This document shows positions 29,045 to 38,476 of a stretch of 64,000 bases of DNA, in pieces (the stretch's first letter is position 1; each line of letters starts with the position of its first letter). The notes under the pieces are model-generated. The model worked only from the letters and a program-made list of their open reading frames with translations. It made no database searches and was not told where the DNA came from. Source of the DNA: Brevundimonas subvibrioides (GTDB lineage: Bacteria > Pseudomonadota > Alphaproteobacteria > Caulobacterales > Caulobacteraceae); NCBI RefSeq assembly GCF_002280785.1, contig NZ_NCEQ01000001.1, forward strand, positions 1-64,000, in the 5' to 3' direction. The position numbers were made by a program, and so were the translations under genes.

Positions 29045-30978
29045 CAGAACTCCTCCCAGCCGTCTTCGGAGGCGACCGGCTGGGGCTTGCGCGCGGCGCC
29101 GCCGGACCCGACGGTCCGCATCTGGGCGACCGGACGATTGGCCGGGCGGGACTGGGGACGGGGCGCGCTACGCGCTGCCGGGGCTTCGGCCACGGCGCCG
29201 ATCTGGAAGCGCGACACCGAGCCGGCCAGGGTCGCGGCTTCCTGCGACAGCGAGTGGCTGGCGGCGGTGGATTCCTCGACCATCGCGGCGTTCTGCTGAG
29301 TGACCTGGTCCATCTGGTTGACGGCGGTGTTGACCTGCTGAAGGCCGGTGGCCTGTTCCTGGGCCGAGGCGGCGATCTCGGACACCAAGCCGTCGATCTC
29401 CGCGACGCGGCCGACGATGCGTTGCAGCGCCTCGCCCGTCTGGCCGACCAGGGCCACGCCGGCGTTGACCTGGCTGGTCGATGCCGAGATCAGCACCTTG
29501 ATCTCCTTGGCCGCTTCCGCCGAGCGCTGGGCGAGGGCCCGGACCTCGGAGGCGACCACCGCGAAGCCGCGGCCGGCGTCTCCGGCGCGAGCGGCCTCGA
29601 CCCCGGCGTTCAGGGCCAGCAGATTGGTCTGGAAGGCGATCTCGTCGATCACGCCGATGATCTGGCTGATCTCCTGGGCCGATTTCTCGATGGCCCCCAT
29701 GGCGCTGACGGCGTCGCGGACGACATTGCCCGAGGTCTCGGCGTCGCCCTTGGCGGCCTGCACCGTATCGGAGGCCTGGCGGGCGCCCGAGGCCGTGCGG
29801 TTCACGGTGGCCGTGATCTCGTCCAGGGCGGCGGCGGTCTCCTCCAGCGAGGCGGCCTGTTGTTCCGTGCGGCGCGACAGGTCGTCAGAGGCCTGGGCGA
29901 TCTCACCGGCGCCGGAGCGGATGGCCGAGACGTTCCCGGCCACCACCGACATCGCCTCCTTCAGCTGGCCGATGGCGGCGTTGAAGTCGTCCTTCAGCTT
30001 CACATAGTCTTCGGGGAAGGACTGGGTCAGGGTGTAGGTCAGATCGCCGCGCGTCAGGTGATCCAGGCCTTCGCCCAGGGCGGAGACGACGAGCGCCTGT
30101 TCGCGGGCTGCGGCGGCCGAGATTTCCTGATTGCGGGCCCGCTCGCGCTCTCCGGTCTCGCGGCCCGAGGTGGCTTCGAGTTCGAGGCGCTCATTGGCGA
30201 TAGCGGCCTCCTTGAAGGCGAGGACCGCCTGGGCCATTTCGCCGATCTCGTCCTTGCGGCCGACGGCAGGGACTTCGACAGTCTTGTCCCCGTCGGCGAG
30301 GCGACGCATGGCGGCGGTCATGGCGACGACCGGGGTGGCGATGGATTTCGTCAGGATCAGGCCGAAAGCGACCGACAGGATCAGGGCAAGACCGACCCCG
30401 AGCATCAGGGTAAGCCGCGCCGCGTCAAATGCGGCCTCATTGGCGGTGTCGGCGGCGTCGATCCGACCCTGGGAGCGCGAGCGGATGTCGTCGAACGCCT
30501 TGGTGACTTCATCCATATAGCGGCCGGCGATGCCGGACTGGACAAGGGCCACGGCCTGACCCAGCGTTGCCGGATTGGCCGCAAGGCGGATTTCCTTCTG
30601 GACGATTTCGGCCCGATAGGCGGCTTCGGCCTGTGCCAGCGTATCGATGCGGCCGGCGGCGCCGTCGATGTGCGCCAGGCCCGCCCGCAACTGGACGATG
30701 TCTGCATCAAACGCCTTGGACTCCTCCTCTATGACCTGCAGATAGTTAGGGTTCTGATAGACGAGGTAGGCTCGCGTACTGCTCTCCACCCTCGCCATGG
30801 ACATCTCCAGGCCATTGAGCGTCTCAAGCGTCTTGTGCTCCTTGGACACCGCCTCCTTTCGGGTTTCGAGGGCGCCGACCTGCAGGAAGATCGCCGCACC
30901 CAGCGCAACGATGGTCAGCACGATGAACGCAAAGGCGCCGGCCAGTTTTCGCGAGATCTTGACGTTGTCGAGGGTCAC
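29044..30978 (-). CDS. Methyl-accepting chemotaxis protein
   Basis: This 644-residue receptor has membrane helix 1 (about residues 12-33), a periplasmic sensor with a CHASE3-like helical look ([20 protein letters not shown]), helix 2 (about 188-210) and a HAMP domain ([20 protein letters not shown]). The conserved hairpin tip is [20 protein letters not shown]. The C-terminus ends DGWEEF, a CheR/CheB docking pentapeptide. It starts with GTG at 30978 and opens the che operon; the signal sensed is unknown. Confidence 0.95.
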   Translation of the reverse strand: MTLDNVKISRKLAGAFAFIVLTIVALGAAIFLQVGALETRKEAVSKEHKTLETLNGLEMSMARVESSTRAYLVYQNPNYLQVIEEESKAFDADIVQLRAGLAHIDGAAGRIDTLAQAEAAYRAEIVQKEIRLAANPATLGQAVALVQSGIAGRYMDEVTKAFDDIRSRSQGRIDAADTANEAAFDAARLTLMLGVGLALILSVAFGLILTKSIATPVVAMTAAMRRLADGDKTVEVPAVGRKDEIGEMAQAVLAFKEAAIANERLELEATSGRETGERERARNQEISAAAAREQALVVSALGEGLDHLTRGDLTYTLTQSFPEDYVKLKDDFNAAIGQLKEAMSVVAGNVSAIRSGAGEIAQASDDLSRRTEQQAASLEETAAALDEITATVNRTASGARQASDTVQAAKGDAETSGNVVRDAVSAMGAIEKSAQEISQIIGVIDEIAFQTNLLALNAGVEAARAGDAGRGFAVVASEVRALAQRSAEAAKEIKVLISASTSQVNAGVALVGQTGEALQRIVGRVAEIDGLVSEIAASAQEQATGLQQVNTAVNQMDQVTQQNAAMVEESTAASHSLSQEAATLAGSVSRFQIGAVAEAPAARSAPRPQSRPANRPVAQMRTVGSGGAARKPQPVASEDGWEEF

Positions 30979-31029
30979 GGTGAGTTCCTTCTCAGGGAGC
31001 CGCTTGACAGCAGCCGGTCAGGGTTGCGG

Positions 31030-31791
31030 TCAGAAAGAATAGGTGAGGGCGGCGACCAGACGGCCTTCATAGGCGTCGCCGTAACTGTGGCCGTCGGTGT
31101 CGTACCAGCGCAGGTCGAGGGCCAGATCGTGGGGCAGTTTGCGCTTCACACCGACGTTCCAGGCCGCGTACTCGGCCCCGCCGTCGGCGGTGCGGTTCCC
31201 GACTGCGGCCGTGGCCTTGGTGTTGTCGTCCAGAGCGATCCCGCCCTGGAATTCGATCCACCAGGCTTCCTTTGTCGAGGCGAATCCGTCCGCAGAATAG
31301 TTGACGCGGAACCGGGTCGAGACCGGGCCTGCATGGCCCGAAAGGTCCGCCTGGTACTCGGTGATGTTGGCGTCAACGCCTGCCCGGGTTCCGGGGAAGT
31401 CCCGATTGATCACCGCCACGTCCAGACCGAAATCGGCGATCGTGGTGCGGTAGCCCAGGGTCGTCACGAGTTCCGCGTCCGAGCCCTGGGAGAGTTCGGC
31501 GGACGAGGCGAACAGGCTGCCATAGAAGCCGTTGCGGGACAGTTCGATCGAGCCCGAGGCGCTCGCCTCGCCGTTGCTTCGTCCGACACCCTTGGAGACG
31601 TACTGGCTGGCCAGGCCCAGGGTTCCCGTGAGGCGGGGCCCGGCCGGAGCAGGCGCCGCGGTGGGTTCCCCTGCCAGAGCCGTGCCGGCGATCGACAGTG
31701 AGAAGACCGTCAGGGCCGCACCCGCGATACGACCCGCAAGCGGGCTCCCGAGCCGGCGTGGCGATCCGCCCCTGTTGATCGTCCCGTGCAT
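31030..31791 (-). CDS. TorF family outer-membrane (putative porin) protein
   Basis: The 253-residue protein has a signal peptide ending ALA-GEPTAA and a beta-rich body. The opening LTGTLGLASQYVSKGVGRSN and the closing WYDTDGHSYGDAYEGRLVAALTYSF are typical of the TorF family of small putative porins. It ends in Phe, as outer-membrane barrels do. ATG 31791 is preferred (GGAG upstream); an in-frame start at 31818 is possible. It lies 51 bases upstream of the receptor gene and may be cotranscribed with the che operon. Substrate is unknown. Confidence 0.85.
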   Translation of the reverse strand: MHGTINRGGSPRRLGSPLAGRIAGAALTVFSLSIAGTALAGEPTAAPAPAGPRLTGTLGLASQYVSKGVGRSNGEASASGSIELSRNGFYGSLFASSAELSQGSDAELVTTLGYRTTIADFGLDVAVINRDFPGTRAGVDANITEYQADLSGHAGPVSTRFRVNYSADGFASTKEAWWIEFQGGIALDDNTKATAAVGNRTADGGAEYAAWNVGVKRKLPHDLALDLRWYDTDGHSYGDAYEGRLVAALTYSF

Positions 31792-32280
31792 CCAGCCAGC
31801 TCCAAAGTTGATTATCAAGTATGGTTTCTGGCTAGACCGATCTTGATTATCGTTGGTAAACAGACAGTTAGGTATAAATACGTAATCGCGAGGCGGCCCG
31901 ATTACTTCGGAACAACCGGGCAGGGCGCGGCCGGCGTGTCTGTGCGGACACCCGTTACTCGCACTGGCCCGCGAAAGCCGGGCGCCGTCCCCGCCCCTGG
32001 CCCGGACGACGGAGCCCCGGTTCAGCGATCCTTGATTTCCGTCATGGACGAATCAGGGTTCGTGCGGCCAACAATCTGATTATTCACGAAGGGATGAATG
32101 CCATGTGCCCGACCCCCCTCCAGCCGGACGTGGAGACCTCGCCGCTCTCGGGCCGGTCTCCGGCGGTTGCGCCGGGCGGTGACGGCGTCTTCGGCCCGCG
32201 CTTCCGGTCAGCGACACGCCGCGTCGTGACGCGGACGAACTGCCGCAGGCCCCACAGCACCGGATGTGTTTATCGGAATC
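31792..32280. promoter_or_regulatory. Divergent intergenic region with operator-like repeats
   Basis: This 490-bp gap separates the TorF-type gene (minus) from the FixL-like kinase (plus). The AT-rich part carries TTGATTATCAA (31808-31818) and TTGATTATCG (31843-31852), a direct repeat of TTGATTATC 35 bases apart. It also carries the inverted pair GTAATCG (31882-31888)/CGATTAC (31899-31905) next to TATAAAT at 31873. A related CTGATTATTC occurs near 32076. These look like regulator sites; the regulator is not known. An open frame 32094-32288 is probably chance. Confidence 0.45.
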
Positions 32281-33777
32281 ATGGCTGATTTGATCCGCCC
32301 CGGCCTCCGACGCGTCGACCGGCTCTGGCCGCGATTGACGGACGTCGTCGCCAGGGTCGTCCGCTGGGCGTCGCGGGGTGCAAACGGCTACATGCTCGCG
32401 ATCGCTTCGGTCGCCCTCGGCGTTGTGGCTCTTCGCCTCGGGGTCGTGGGCCGGTTTCAGTATCTGCCCCTGATCCCCGCCGTCCTGATTCCGGCGCTTC
32501 TGGCGTCACGCGGCCCCACCATCCTGGCGATCGGGCTGGCGGTGATGGCAAACATCATCCTGATTCACCGCCAGGAGTTGGGCGACACGATCGTCTACGC
32601 CCTGTCATTCGCCGCCATCGGGCTGGCCGTCGGCGAGATGGCGATCGCGCGCCGCTCCGGAAAGGCCAGCTCGGCGGCTCTGGCGTCGGAGCTGAGGCGG
32701 CGCGACGCGACGCTCGAGGCCATGCTGGCCTCGACGCCCGTGGCGACCCTGGATGCGCAGGGCCTCGTCCTGAACATGAGCCGGCCGGCCTGCGCGCTTT
32801 TTCGGACAACCGAACTCGAGGCCGCCGGCCGGACCTTCAAGGATTTCGTGGCGTCCTTCGATGCCTGGGCAGCGGACACACCCGGCAAGGATGATTCCCC
32901 GCTGCGACGGTACTGGATGGCCCGCCGCTCCGACGGCACTCTGTTCCCGGTGGGAATCCGGGTGGCCTATGTCGATGCCCATTCAAAGTCCTCCAGGGTC
33001 GTCCTGACCCTGACCGACCTCAGCGACTGGCACGCCGCGGAGGCCCGGAATCAAGAGCTCAGCGAACAGCTGAACCAGGTCTGGCGTTTGAATTCCCTCG
33101 GCGAAATGGCCGCGATCCTGTCCCACGAGCTGAACCAGCCCCTGAGCGCCGCGGCCATCTACATGCAGGCGGCCCAGACCGATCTGGCGCGGACCCCGCC
33201 GGTCATCGCCAACGCCAGCCGCACTCTGGAAATGGCCAAGGGACAGGCCCTCCGGGCGGGCGAGGTCATCCGCCACGCCCGCGACCTGCTGAAGGTGGGA
33301 TCGCAGGCGCTGAAGCCCGAGCGCATGACGTCGATGCTGTTGGAAATCGGGCCCATGCTGAAGCTGATCGCGCCCGCAGCCGATGCGATGATCAGAATCG
33401 ATATCGGCGGCGACAACGACCTCGTCATGGCCGATCGCATCCCGTTCCAGCAGGCCGTGATCAACCTTGTCCGAAACGCCGTCGAGGCGGTCAGCGGCCG
33501 CGATCGCCGCGAGGTCCACGTCCTCGGCCGTTCCGTCTCGGCGACGCACTATGAGATCCGCGTCGAGGACAGCGGCCCCGGCGTACCCCCCGAGGAGGTC
33601 GCGCGAATCTTCACGCCGCTGACCACCACCAAGGCCGACGGCATGGGCCTGGGCCTGTCGGTCACGCGGACGATCGTCGAGGCGCACCACGGCGCCCTGA
33701 CCGTCGCGACCAGCCCCCTGGGCGGCGCGGTCTTCGCCTTCCGTCTCCAACGCGCAGAGGAAAGTCAGCCGCTATGA
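32281..33777 (+). CDS. Membrane-bound PAS sensor histidine kinase (FixL-like)
   Basis: The 498-residue kinase has four predicted membrane helices (about residues 38-55, 58-76, 79-97, 102-123), a PAS domain (about 140-250) and a FixL-type H-box with His282 (LGEMAAILSHELNQPLSAAA). The HATPase domain follows (VINLVRNAVEAVSG; VEDSGPGVPPEEV; GMGLGLSVTRTIVEAHHG). Typical FixL haem-PAS residues could not be confirmed, so oxygen sensing is not claimed. ATG 32281 follows CGGAATC. Its stop overlaps the downstream regulator start (ATGA). Confidence 0.88.
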   Translation: MADLIRPGLRRVDRLWPRLTDVVARVVRWASRGANGYMLAIASVALGVVALRLGVVGRFQYLPLIPAVLIPALLASRGPTILAIGLAVMANIILIHRQELGDTIVYALSFAAIGLAVGEMAIARRSGKASSAALASELRRRDATLEAMLASTPVATLDAQGLVLNMSRPACALFRTTELEAAGRTFKDFVASFDAWAADTPGKDDSPLRRYWMARRSDGTLFPVGIRVAYVDAHSKSSRVVLTLTDLSDWHAAEARNQELSEQLNQVWRLNSLGEMAAILSHELNQPLSAAAIYMQAAQTDLARTPPVIANASRTLEMAKGQALRAGEVIRHARDLLKVGSQALKPERMTSMLLEIGPMLKLIAPAADAMIRIDIGGDNDLVMADRIPFQQAVINLVRNAVEAVSGRDRREVHVLGRSVSATHYEIRVEDSGPGVPPEEVARIFTPLTTTKADGMGLGLSVTRTIVEAHHGALTVATSPLGGAVFAFRLQRAEESQPL

Positions 33778-34385
33778 TCTTACCCTCCACCTTCGTGATC
33801 GAGGACGATTTCGCGGTCCGCGACGCCCTTGTAACCCTGCTCCGGGCCGAAGGCGTGCCGGCCCGGGGCTTTTCCAGCGGGACCGATTTCTTCGACCGGA
33901 TGCCGGCCGACGTGGTCGCCTGCGTCGTCACCGATCTTCGCATGCCCGGACTGGACGGCGTCGAGGTCGTGCGCCGTGTCGCCGAGATGAAGGGCAATGC
34001 CTGGCCCATCATCGTCATAACCGGCCATGGCGACGTCGCCGCGGCGGTCGAGCTGATGAAGTCGGGCGTCGTCGATTTCATCGAGAAACCGTTCGATCCC
34101 CCTCGTCTGCTCGAAGCGGTGCGTGGCTGTCTGGTTCATCTGATGAACGATGGCGGCGCGCGTCAAAGCCGGCTGGAGGCCGCCGGACGCATCGCCCAGC
34201 TGAGCCAGCGCGAAAACCAGGTGTTCCGCGCCCTGGTCAAGGGCCGGTCCAACAAGGAGATCGCGGCGGAACTGAGTATCAGCCCGCGCACGGTCGAGAT
34301 CTTCCGCGCCAAGGTCATGACCAAGATGCAGGCGGACAGCCTGTCGGACCTGGTCCGGATGGGACTGGCGTCTCCGCCGGAATAG
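33774..34385 (+). CDS. FixJ-type LuxR response regulator
   Basis: This 203-residue DNA-binding regulator has a receiver domain with Asp54 (CVVTDLRMPGLDGVEVV), VITGHGDVAAAVELMKSG and the FixJ-like Lys (DFIEKPFD). A C-terminal LuxR helix-turn-helix follows (LSQRENQVFRALVKGRSNKEIA; ISPRTVEIFRAKVMTKMQA). It is translationally coupled to the kinase. The rut genes start 84 bases later on the same strand, so control of rut or of the divergent porin are both open possibilities. Confidence 0.92.
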   Translation: MILPSTFVIEDDFAVRDALVTLLRAEGVPARGFSSGTDFFDRMPADVVACVVTDLRMPGLDGVEVVRRVAEMKGNAWPIIVITGHGDVAAAVELMKSGVVDFIEKPFDPPRLLEAVRGCLVHLMNDGGARQSRLEAAGRIAQLSQRENQVFRALVKGRSNKEIAAELSISPRTVEIFRAKVMTKMQADSLSDLVRMGLASPPE

Positions 34386-34418
34386 GCGTCAGGGCGCGCA
34401 GCCGATGCGCCACGACAT

Positions 34419-34437
34419 AAGTCGCTCCAGCCGACTT
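34419..34437. promoter_or_regulatory. Inverted repeat upstream of rutB
   Basis: AAGTCG (34419-34424) and CGACTT (34432-34437) are separated by 7 bases, 33 bases before the rutB start and 34 after the fixJ-like stop. It could be an operator for rut or a weak terminator. Confidence 0.35.
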
Positions 34438-34469
34438 GGCGTCGCCCGCGCATCTGTCATGGTGGAGGG

Positions 34470-35183
34470 ATGGCCACCATCACCCTGCCCTGCCGACCCG
34501 AGCCGCTCGAGATCGATCCGGCGAAGACGGCGGTCATCGTCATCGACATGCAGAACGCCTACGCCTCGCCCGGCGGCTATCTGGACCTCGCCGGTTTCGA
34601 CATCTCCGGCGCGGCCAGGGTGATCGAGAACACCAGGGGGGTGCTCGAGGTCGCGCGCCGTGCGGGGGTCCAGGTCCTCTATTTCCAGAACGGCTGGGAC
34701 CCCGACTATGTCGAGGCCGGTGGCCCCGGCTCGCCCAACTGGCACAAGTCCAATGCGCTGAAGACCATGCGCGCCCGGCCCGAACTGGCGGGGACGCTGC
34801 TCGCCCGTGGAACGTGGGACTACCAACTGGTCGATGCGCTCAAGCCGCAGCCAGGCGACATCTGCCTGCACAAGACCCGCTACTCCGGCTTCTTCAACTC
34901 CCAGCTCGACAGCGTGCTGCGCTCGCGCGGCATCCGCAATCTCGTCTTCGTCGGCATCGCCACCAATGTCTGCGTCGAGTCCACGCTCCGCGACGGCTTC
35001 TTCCTCGAATATTTCGGCATCGTGCTGGAGGACGCCACCCATCAGGCGGGGCCCGAGTTCGTCCAGAAGGCCGCGATCTACAACATCGAAAAATTCTTCG
35101 GCTGGGTCTCCAGCGTCGCCGACTTCAAGGGCGTCGTCGGTCAGATCGCGCCCCCGGAATCGAAAAGCGCACAGGAGACCTGA
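34470..35183 (+). CDS. rutB: Ureidoacrylate amidohydrolase RutB
   Basis: RutB hydrolyses ureidoacrylate (peracid) in the Rut pathway of pyrimidine degradation. The 237-residue isochorismatase-like hydrolase has the triad Asp26 ([10 protein letters not shown]), Lys135 ([10 protein letters not shown]) and Cys168 ([15 protein letters not shown]). The GGAGGG purine run ends unusually close to the ATG. It is the first gene of rutB-C-D-A; rutC begins directly after its stop. Confidence 0.95.
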   Translation: MATITLPCRPEPLEIDPAKTAVIVIDMQNAYASPGGYLDLAGFDISGAARVIENTRGVLEVARRAGVQVLYFQNGWDPDYVEAGGPGSPNWHKSNALKTMRARPELAGTLLARGTWDYQLVDALKPQPGDICLHKTRYSGFFNSQLDSVLRSRGIRNLVFVGIATNVCVESTLRDGFFLEYFGIVLEDATHQAGPEFVQKAAIYNIEKFFGWVSSVADFKGVVGQIAPPESKSAQET

Positions 35184-35573
35184 ATGCCCAAGACCGTCAT
35201 CACCCCGCCCGGCACAGTCACCCCGATCGCCCCCTTCTCGCCCGGGACCCTGGCCGACGGGATCGTCTATGTCTCGGGCACACTGGCCTTCGACAAGGAC
35301 AACAACGTCGCCTGCGTCGGCGACGCCGAGGGCCAGACGCGCATCGTGCTGGAGACCATAAAATCGGTCATCGAGACCGCCGGCGGAACCATGGAGGACG
35401 TGACCATGAATCACATCTTCCTCAAGGACTGGTCCGACTACGCCGCCCTGAACAAGGTCTATGCGGAGTATTTCCCCGGCGACAAGCCGGCGCGGTTCTG
35501 CATCGTCTGCGGCCTCGTCCGCCCCGACTTCCTCGTCGAGATCGCGACCATCGCCCACATCGGCAAACGGTGA
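35184..35573 (+). CDS. rutC: Aminoacrylate peracid reductase/deaminase RutC (RidA family)
   Basis: This 129-residue RidA-family protein processes 3-aminoacrylate in the Rut pathway. It has [38 protein letters not shown], and the closing [20 protein letters not shown], where the Arg and Cys/Glu are RidA active-site positions. It starts immediately after the rutB stop and its own stop overlaps rutD. Confidence 0.95.
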   Translation: MPKTVITPPGTVTPIAPFSPGTLADGIVYVSGTLAFDKDNNVACVGDAEGQTRIVLETIKSVIETAGGTMEDVTMNHIFLKDWSDYAALNKVYAEYFPGDKPARFCIVCGLVRPDFLVEIATIAHIGKR

Positions 35574-36370
35574 CCACAGGCGTCGCTGACGGCCTCTGGT
35601 ACGAGGTCCACGAGGGGCCGGCGGGTGCGGCCAGCGTCATCCTGTCGGCGGGCCTCGGCGGATCGGCCGCCTTCTGGGCCCCGCAGATAGACGCCCTGAG
35701 CGAGCGCTTCCGCGTGATCCTCTACGACCACCGCGGAACGGGCCGCAGCGACCGCAGCCTGAAGCCCGATCACTCGGTCGCCGCGATGGCGCAGGACATG
35801 GTCGCCGTTCTCGACGCCACTGACACGACCAGGGCCCACCTCGTCGGCCACGCGGCGGGCGGCAACACCGGGCTTCAGCTGGCGCTCGACCATCCCGAAC
35901 GGCTGGACCGGCTGGTCGTCGTCAACGGCTGGTCCCGGCCGGACCCCCACGTCGCCCGCTGCTTCGCCGCCCGCACTCGCCTGCTCGAAGCCTTCGGGCC
36001 CACAGCCTATGTCGAGGCCCAGGCGGTGTTCCTCTATCCACCCGACTGGATCAGCGAGAACGACGCCCTGCTGAAGACGCAGGACCACCATCACATCCAG
36101 ACCTTCCCCCGCACCGACGTCATGCTGGCCCGGATCGGCGCCCTGCTGGCCTTCGACATCGACGACCGGCTCGGAGAGATTCCGCACCCGGTTCTGGTCG
36201 CCGCCTCGGCCGACGACATGCTGGTTCCGCCGCTCCTGTCGCGACGGCTGGCCGAGGGTTTGCCCAGCGCGACGCTTGATGTCGTTCCCTGGGGCGGACA
36301 CGCCTTTACGGCGACGGTGTCCGGTGCGTTCAATGCGCGCCTGGTCGCCTTTCTGAACGGCGACGGCTGA
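35570..36370 (+). CDS. rutD: Alpha/beta hydrolase RutD
   Basis: RutD hydrolyses aminoacrylate (or carbamate) in the Rut pathway. The 266-residue protein starts with GTG at 35570, overlapping the rutC stop (GTGA). It has [31 protein letters not shown], and a nucleophile elbow [10 protein letters not shown] in which the usual Ser is Ala, as in RutD proteins reported from E. coli. [12 protein letters not shown] and the His of PWGGHAFT follow. It is followed by rutA after 12 bases. Confidence 0.93.
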   Translation: MTTGVADGLWYEVHEGPAGAASVILSAGLGGSAAFWAPQIDALSERFRVILYDHRGTGRSDRSLKPDHSVAAMAQDMVAVLDATDTTRAHLVGHAAGGNTGLQLALDHPERLDRLVVVNGWSRPDPHVARCFAARTRLLEAFGPTAYVEAQAVFLYPPDWISENDALLKTQDHHHIQTFPRTDVMLARIGALLAFDIDDRLGEIPHPVLVAASADDMLVPPLLSRRLAEGLPSATLDVVPWGGHAFTATVSGAFNARLVAFLNGDG

Positions 36371-36382
36371 GGGGCGATCACC

Positions 36383-37456
36383 ATGGAAGTCGGCGTCTTC
36401 GTACCGATCAACAACAACGGCTGGCTGATCTCCGAGACCGCGCCGCAGTACATGCCCTCGTTCGACCTGAACAAGCGCATCGCCCAGCGGGCCGAACACT
36501 ATGGCCTCGATTTCCTGCTCTCGATGATCAAGCTGCGCGGGTTCGGCGGCAAGACGGAGTTCTGGGAATACGGGCTGGAGAGCTTCACCCTGATGGCCGG
36601 GCTCGCGGCCGTCACCGAGAAGATCAAGATCTATGCGACCTGCCCGACCCTGGTCATCCCGCCGGCCTTCGCCGCGCGGATGTGCAACACGATCGACTCG
36701 ATCAGCCACGGCCGCTTCGGCCTGAACCTGATCACCGGCTGGCAGAAGCCGGAATACTCCCAGATGGGCCTGTGGCCCGGCGAGGAGCATTTCCGCAACC
36801 GCTACCAGATGCTCGACGAATACGCCCGCATCCTGCGCGAGCTGTGGGAGACGGGTCGCTCGGACTTCAAGGGCGACTACTACACGATGGACGACTGTCT
36901 GGTCCGGCCGACGCCGTCGACGGACATGAAGATCATCTGCGCCGGATCGTCGGACGAGGGCCTGGCCTTCTCGGCCCAGTGGGCGGACTACGCCTTCTGC
37001 CTCGGCAAGGGAGTCAACACGCCCAGGGCCTTCGCCTTCAACAACGAGCGTCTGGCCGAAGCCACGGCCAGGACCGGCCGCGACGTGAAGATGTTCGTCC
37101 TCGTCATGGTCATCGCCGCCGACACCGACGAAGAAGCCATGGCGAAGTGGAAACTCTACAACGACGGCGTCGACGTGGACGCGATCAGCTGGCTCAAGGA
37201 TCAGGGCGCGGCCGACAAGGTCAACGCCACCACCAACGTCCGCCAGCTGGCCGCGCCCGAGGGCGCGGTGAACATCAATATGGGCACGCTCGTCGGTTCC
37301 TACGCGAGCGTCGCGCGGATGCTGGACGAGATGTCTGAGGTTCCCGGCACCGGCGGCGTCCTGCTGACCTTCGACGATTTCGAAAAGGGCATCGAGGACT
37401 TCGGCCAGAAGATTCAGCCGCTGATGACCTGCCGCGCCAATATGAAAGCCGCCTGA
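36383..37456 (+). CDS. rutA: Pyrimidine monooxygenase RutA
   Basis: RutA is a flavin-dependent monooxygenase that opens the uracil ring between N3 and C4. The 357-residue luciferase-like protein starts [20 protein letters not shown], with the family segments [40 protein letters not shown] and [15 protein letters not shown]. It needs a flavin reductase (RutF), which is not in this window. It is last of the four rut genes, whereas in E. coli it is first. Confidence 0.97.
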   Translation: MEVGVFVPINNNGWLISETAPQYMPSFDLNKRIAQRAEHYGLDFLLSMIKLRGFGGKTEFWEYGLESFTLMAGLAAVTEKIKIYATCPTLVIPPAFAARMCNTIDSISHGRFGLNLITGWQKPEYSQMGLWPGEEHFRNRYQMLDEYARILRELWETGRSDFKGDYYTMDDCLVRPTPSTDMKIICAGSSDEGLAFSAQWADYAFCLGKGVNTPRAFAFNNERLAEATARTGRDVKMFVLVMVIAADTDEEAMAKWKLYNDGVDVDAISWLKDQGAADKVNATTNVRQLAAPEGAVNINMGTLVGSYASVARMLDEMSEVPGTGGVLLTFDDFEKGIEDFGQKIQPLMTCRANMKAA

Positions 37457-37459
37457 CCC

Positions 37460-38293
37460 TTGCCCAGTTTCGAGATCACCCGCGACGGCCCGGTCGCCCA
37501 CCTGCGTCTGACCCGTCCCGAGGCGTCCAATGCGCTCGACATGGAGTTCTGGCGTCGCTTCGGGCCGGAGCTCAAGGCGCTGGACGCGACGGGCGAGGTC
37601 CGCGCCCTCGTCCTCTCCGGCGAGGGCCGGAATTTCTGCGCCGGCATGGACATCTCCGTCTTCTCGGGCGGCGCGATCCTGAACACCGACAAGGCCAGCG
37701 ACCGCCAGGCCTTCCACCAGACCGCCCGGGACTTGCAGGAAACCCTGACCACGCTGGAGAAGGTGCGGTTCCCGGTGATCGCGGCCATCCAGGGCGCCTG
37801 CGTCGGAGGCGGGCTCGACCTGATCGCCGCCTGCGACATCCGGCTGGCGTCGCAGGATGCGTACTTCCGCATCGAGGAAATCAACATCGGCATGATGGCC
37901 GATATCGGCAGCCTGCAACGCCTGCCGAAGCTCATGCCCGAGGGCGTGGTGCGGGAACTGGCCTATACGGGCGCCACCTTGACGGTCGATCGCGCCGAAC
38001 GGCTGGGCATGATCAACGCCGTCCTGCCCGACGCCGAGGCGGTCGTTACGGCGGCGCTCGACATGGCGAAACGGATCGCGACCAAGGCGCCGCTGGCGAT
38101 CTCCGGGTCCAAGGCCGCCCTCAACCATGCCCGCGACCACAGCGTCGCCGAGGGGCTGGAATGGATCGCCGTCATGCAGGGCTCGCTGTGGAGCCCGGCC
38201 GATGTCATGGCCGCGATTCAGGCGCGCATGGCGCGGACGGACGGCGAATTCGCCCCGCTCTCGCCGCTGCGGCCGTTTGACCCGGCTGTCTGA
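37460..38293 (+). CDS. Crotonase-family protein, dienoyl-CoA isomerase-like
   Basis: This 277-residue enoyl-CoA hydratase/isomerase starts with TTG at 37460, 4 bases after rutA. It has the oxyanion-hole segments VLSGEGRNFCAGMDISVF and AIQGACVGGGLDLIAACD. The segment INIGMMADIGSLQRLPKLMP closely resembles the active-site stretch of delta(3,5),delta(2,4)-dienoyl-CoA isomerases (Glu/Asp pair EE and AD). Fatty-acid-type substrate is expected. A role in the rut pathway is not established, though its position suggests cotranscription. Confidence 0.85.
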   Translation: MPSFEITRDGPVAHLRLTRPEASNALDMEFWRRFGPELKALDATGEVRALVLSGEGRNFCAGMDISVFSGGAILNTDKASDRQAFHQTARDLQETLTTLEKVRFPVIAAIQGACVGGGLDLIAACDIRLASQDAYFRIEEINIGMMADIGSLQRLPKLMPEGVVRELAYTGATLTVDRAERLGMINAVLPDAEAVVTAALDMAKRIATKAPLAISGSKAALNHARDHSVAEGLEWIAVMQGSLWSPADVMAAIQARMARTDGEFAPLSPLRPFDPAV

Positions 38294-38358
38294 AAACCCG
38301 CCAGCCCTGGGGTCGGCGTGAAGATTTCGTAATGATCAGCCGGAATGGCTCCGATCGT

Positions 38359-38387
38359 TTGACCTGTGTCATCTGGCTGTCAAAGAT
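38359..38387 (+). promoter_or_regulatory. Possible promoter of the TldD-MoxR operon
   Basis: TTGACC (38359-38364), 17 bases, then AAAGAT (38382-38387) resembles a housekeeping promoter with a good -35 and poor -10. The stretch also reads as an inverted pair TTGAC/GTCAA. It lies about 90 bases before the TldD-like start in a 183-bp gap. Confidence 0.35.
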
Positions 38388-38476
38388 GGGGCCCGCGTGA
38401 CGAGGGGGCTGCGTGCAATGCCCGCTCAACACCGCCTGTGCGCCCCCGCCGCAGGCCATTCGGGTGGAGAGAAGCC

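Noticed and set aside
32094..32288. 64-residue plus-strand frame upstream of the FixL-like kinase with a GAAGGG before its ATG
   Set aside because: Low-complexity Pro/Arg composition, overlaps the kinase start, and no domain or signal is visible.
34436..35569. Very long open frame through rutB and rutC in the RutD frame
   Set aside because: Its translation is Arg/Pro-rich shadow sequence until the GTG at 35570, where RutD similarity begins.
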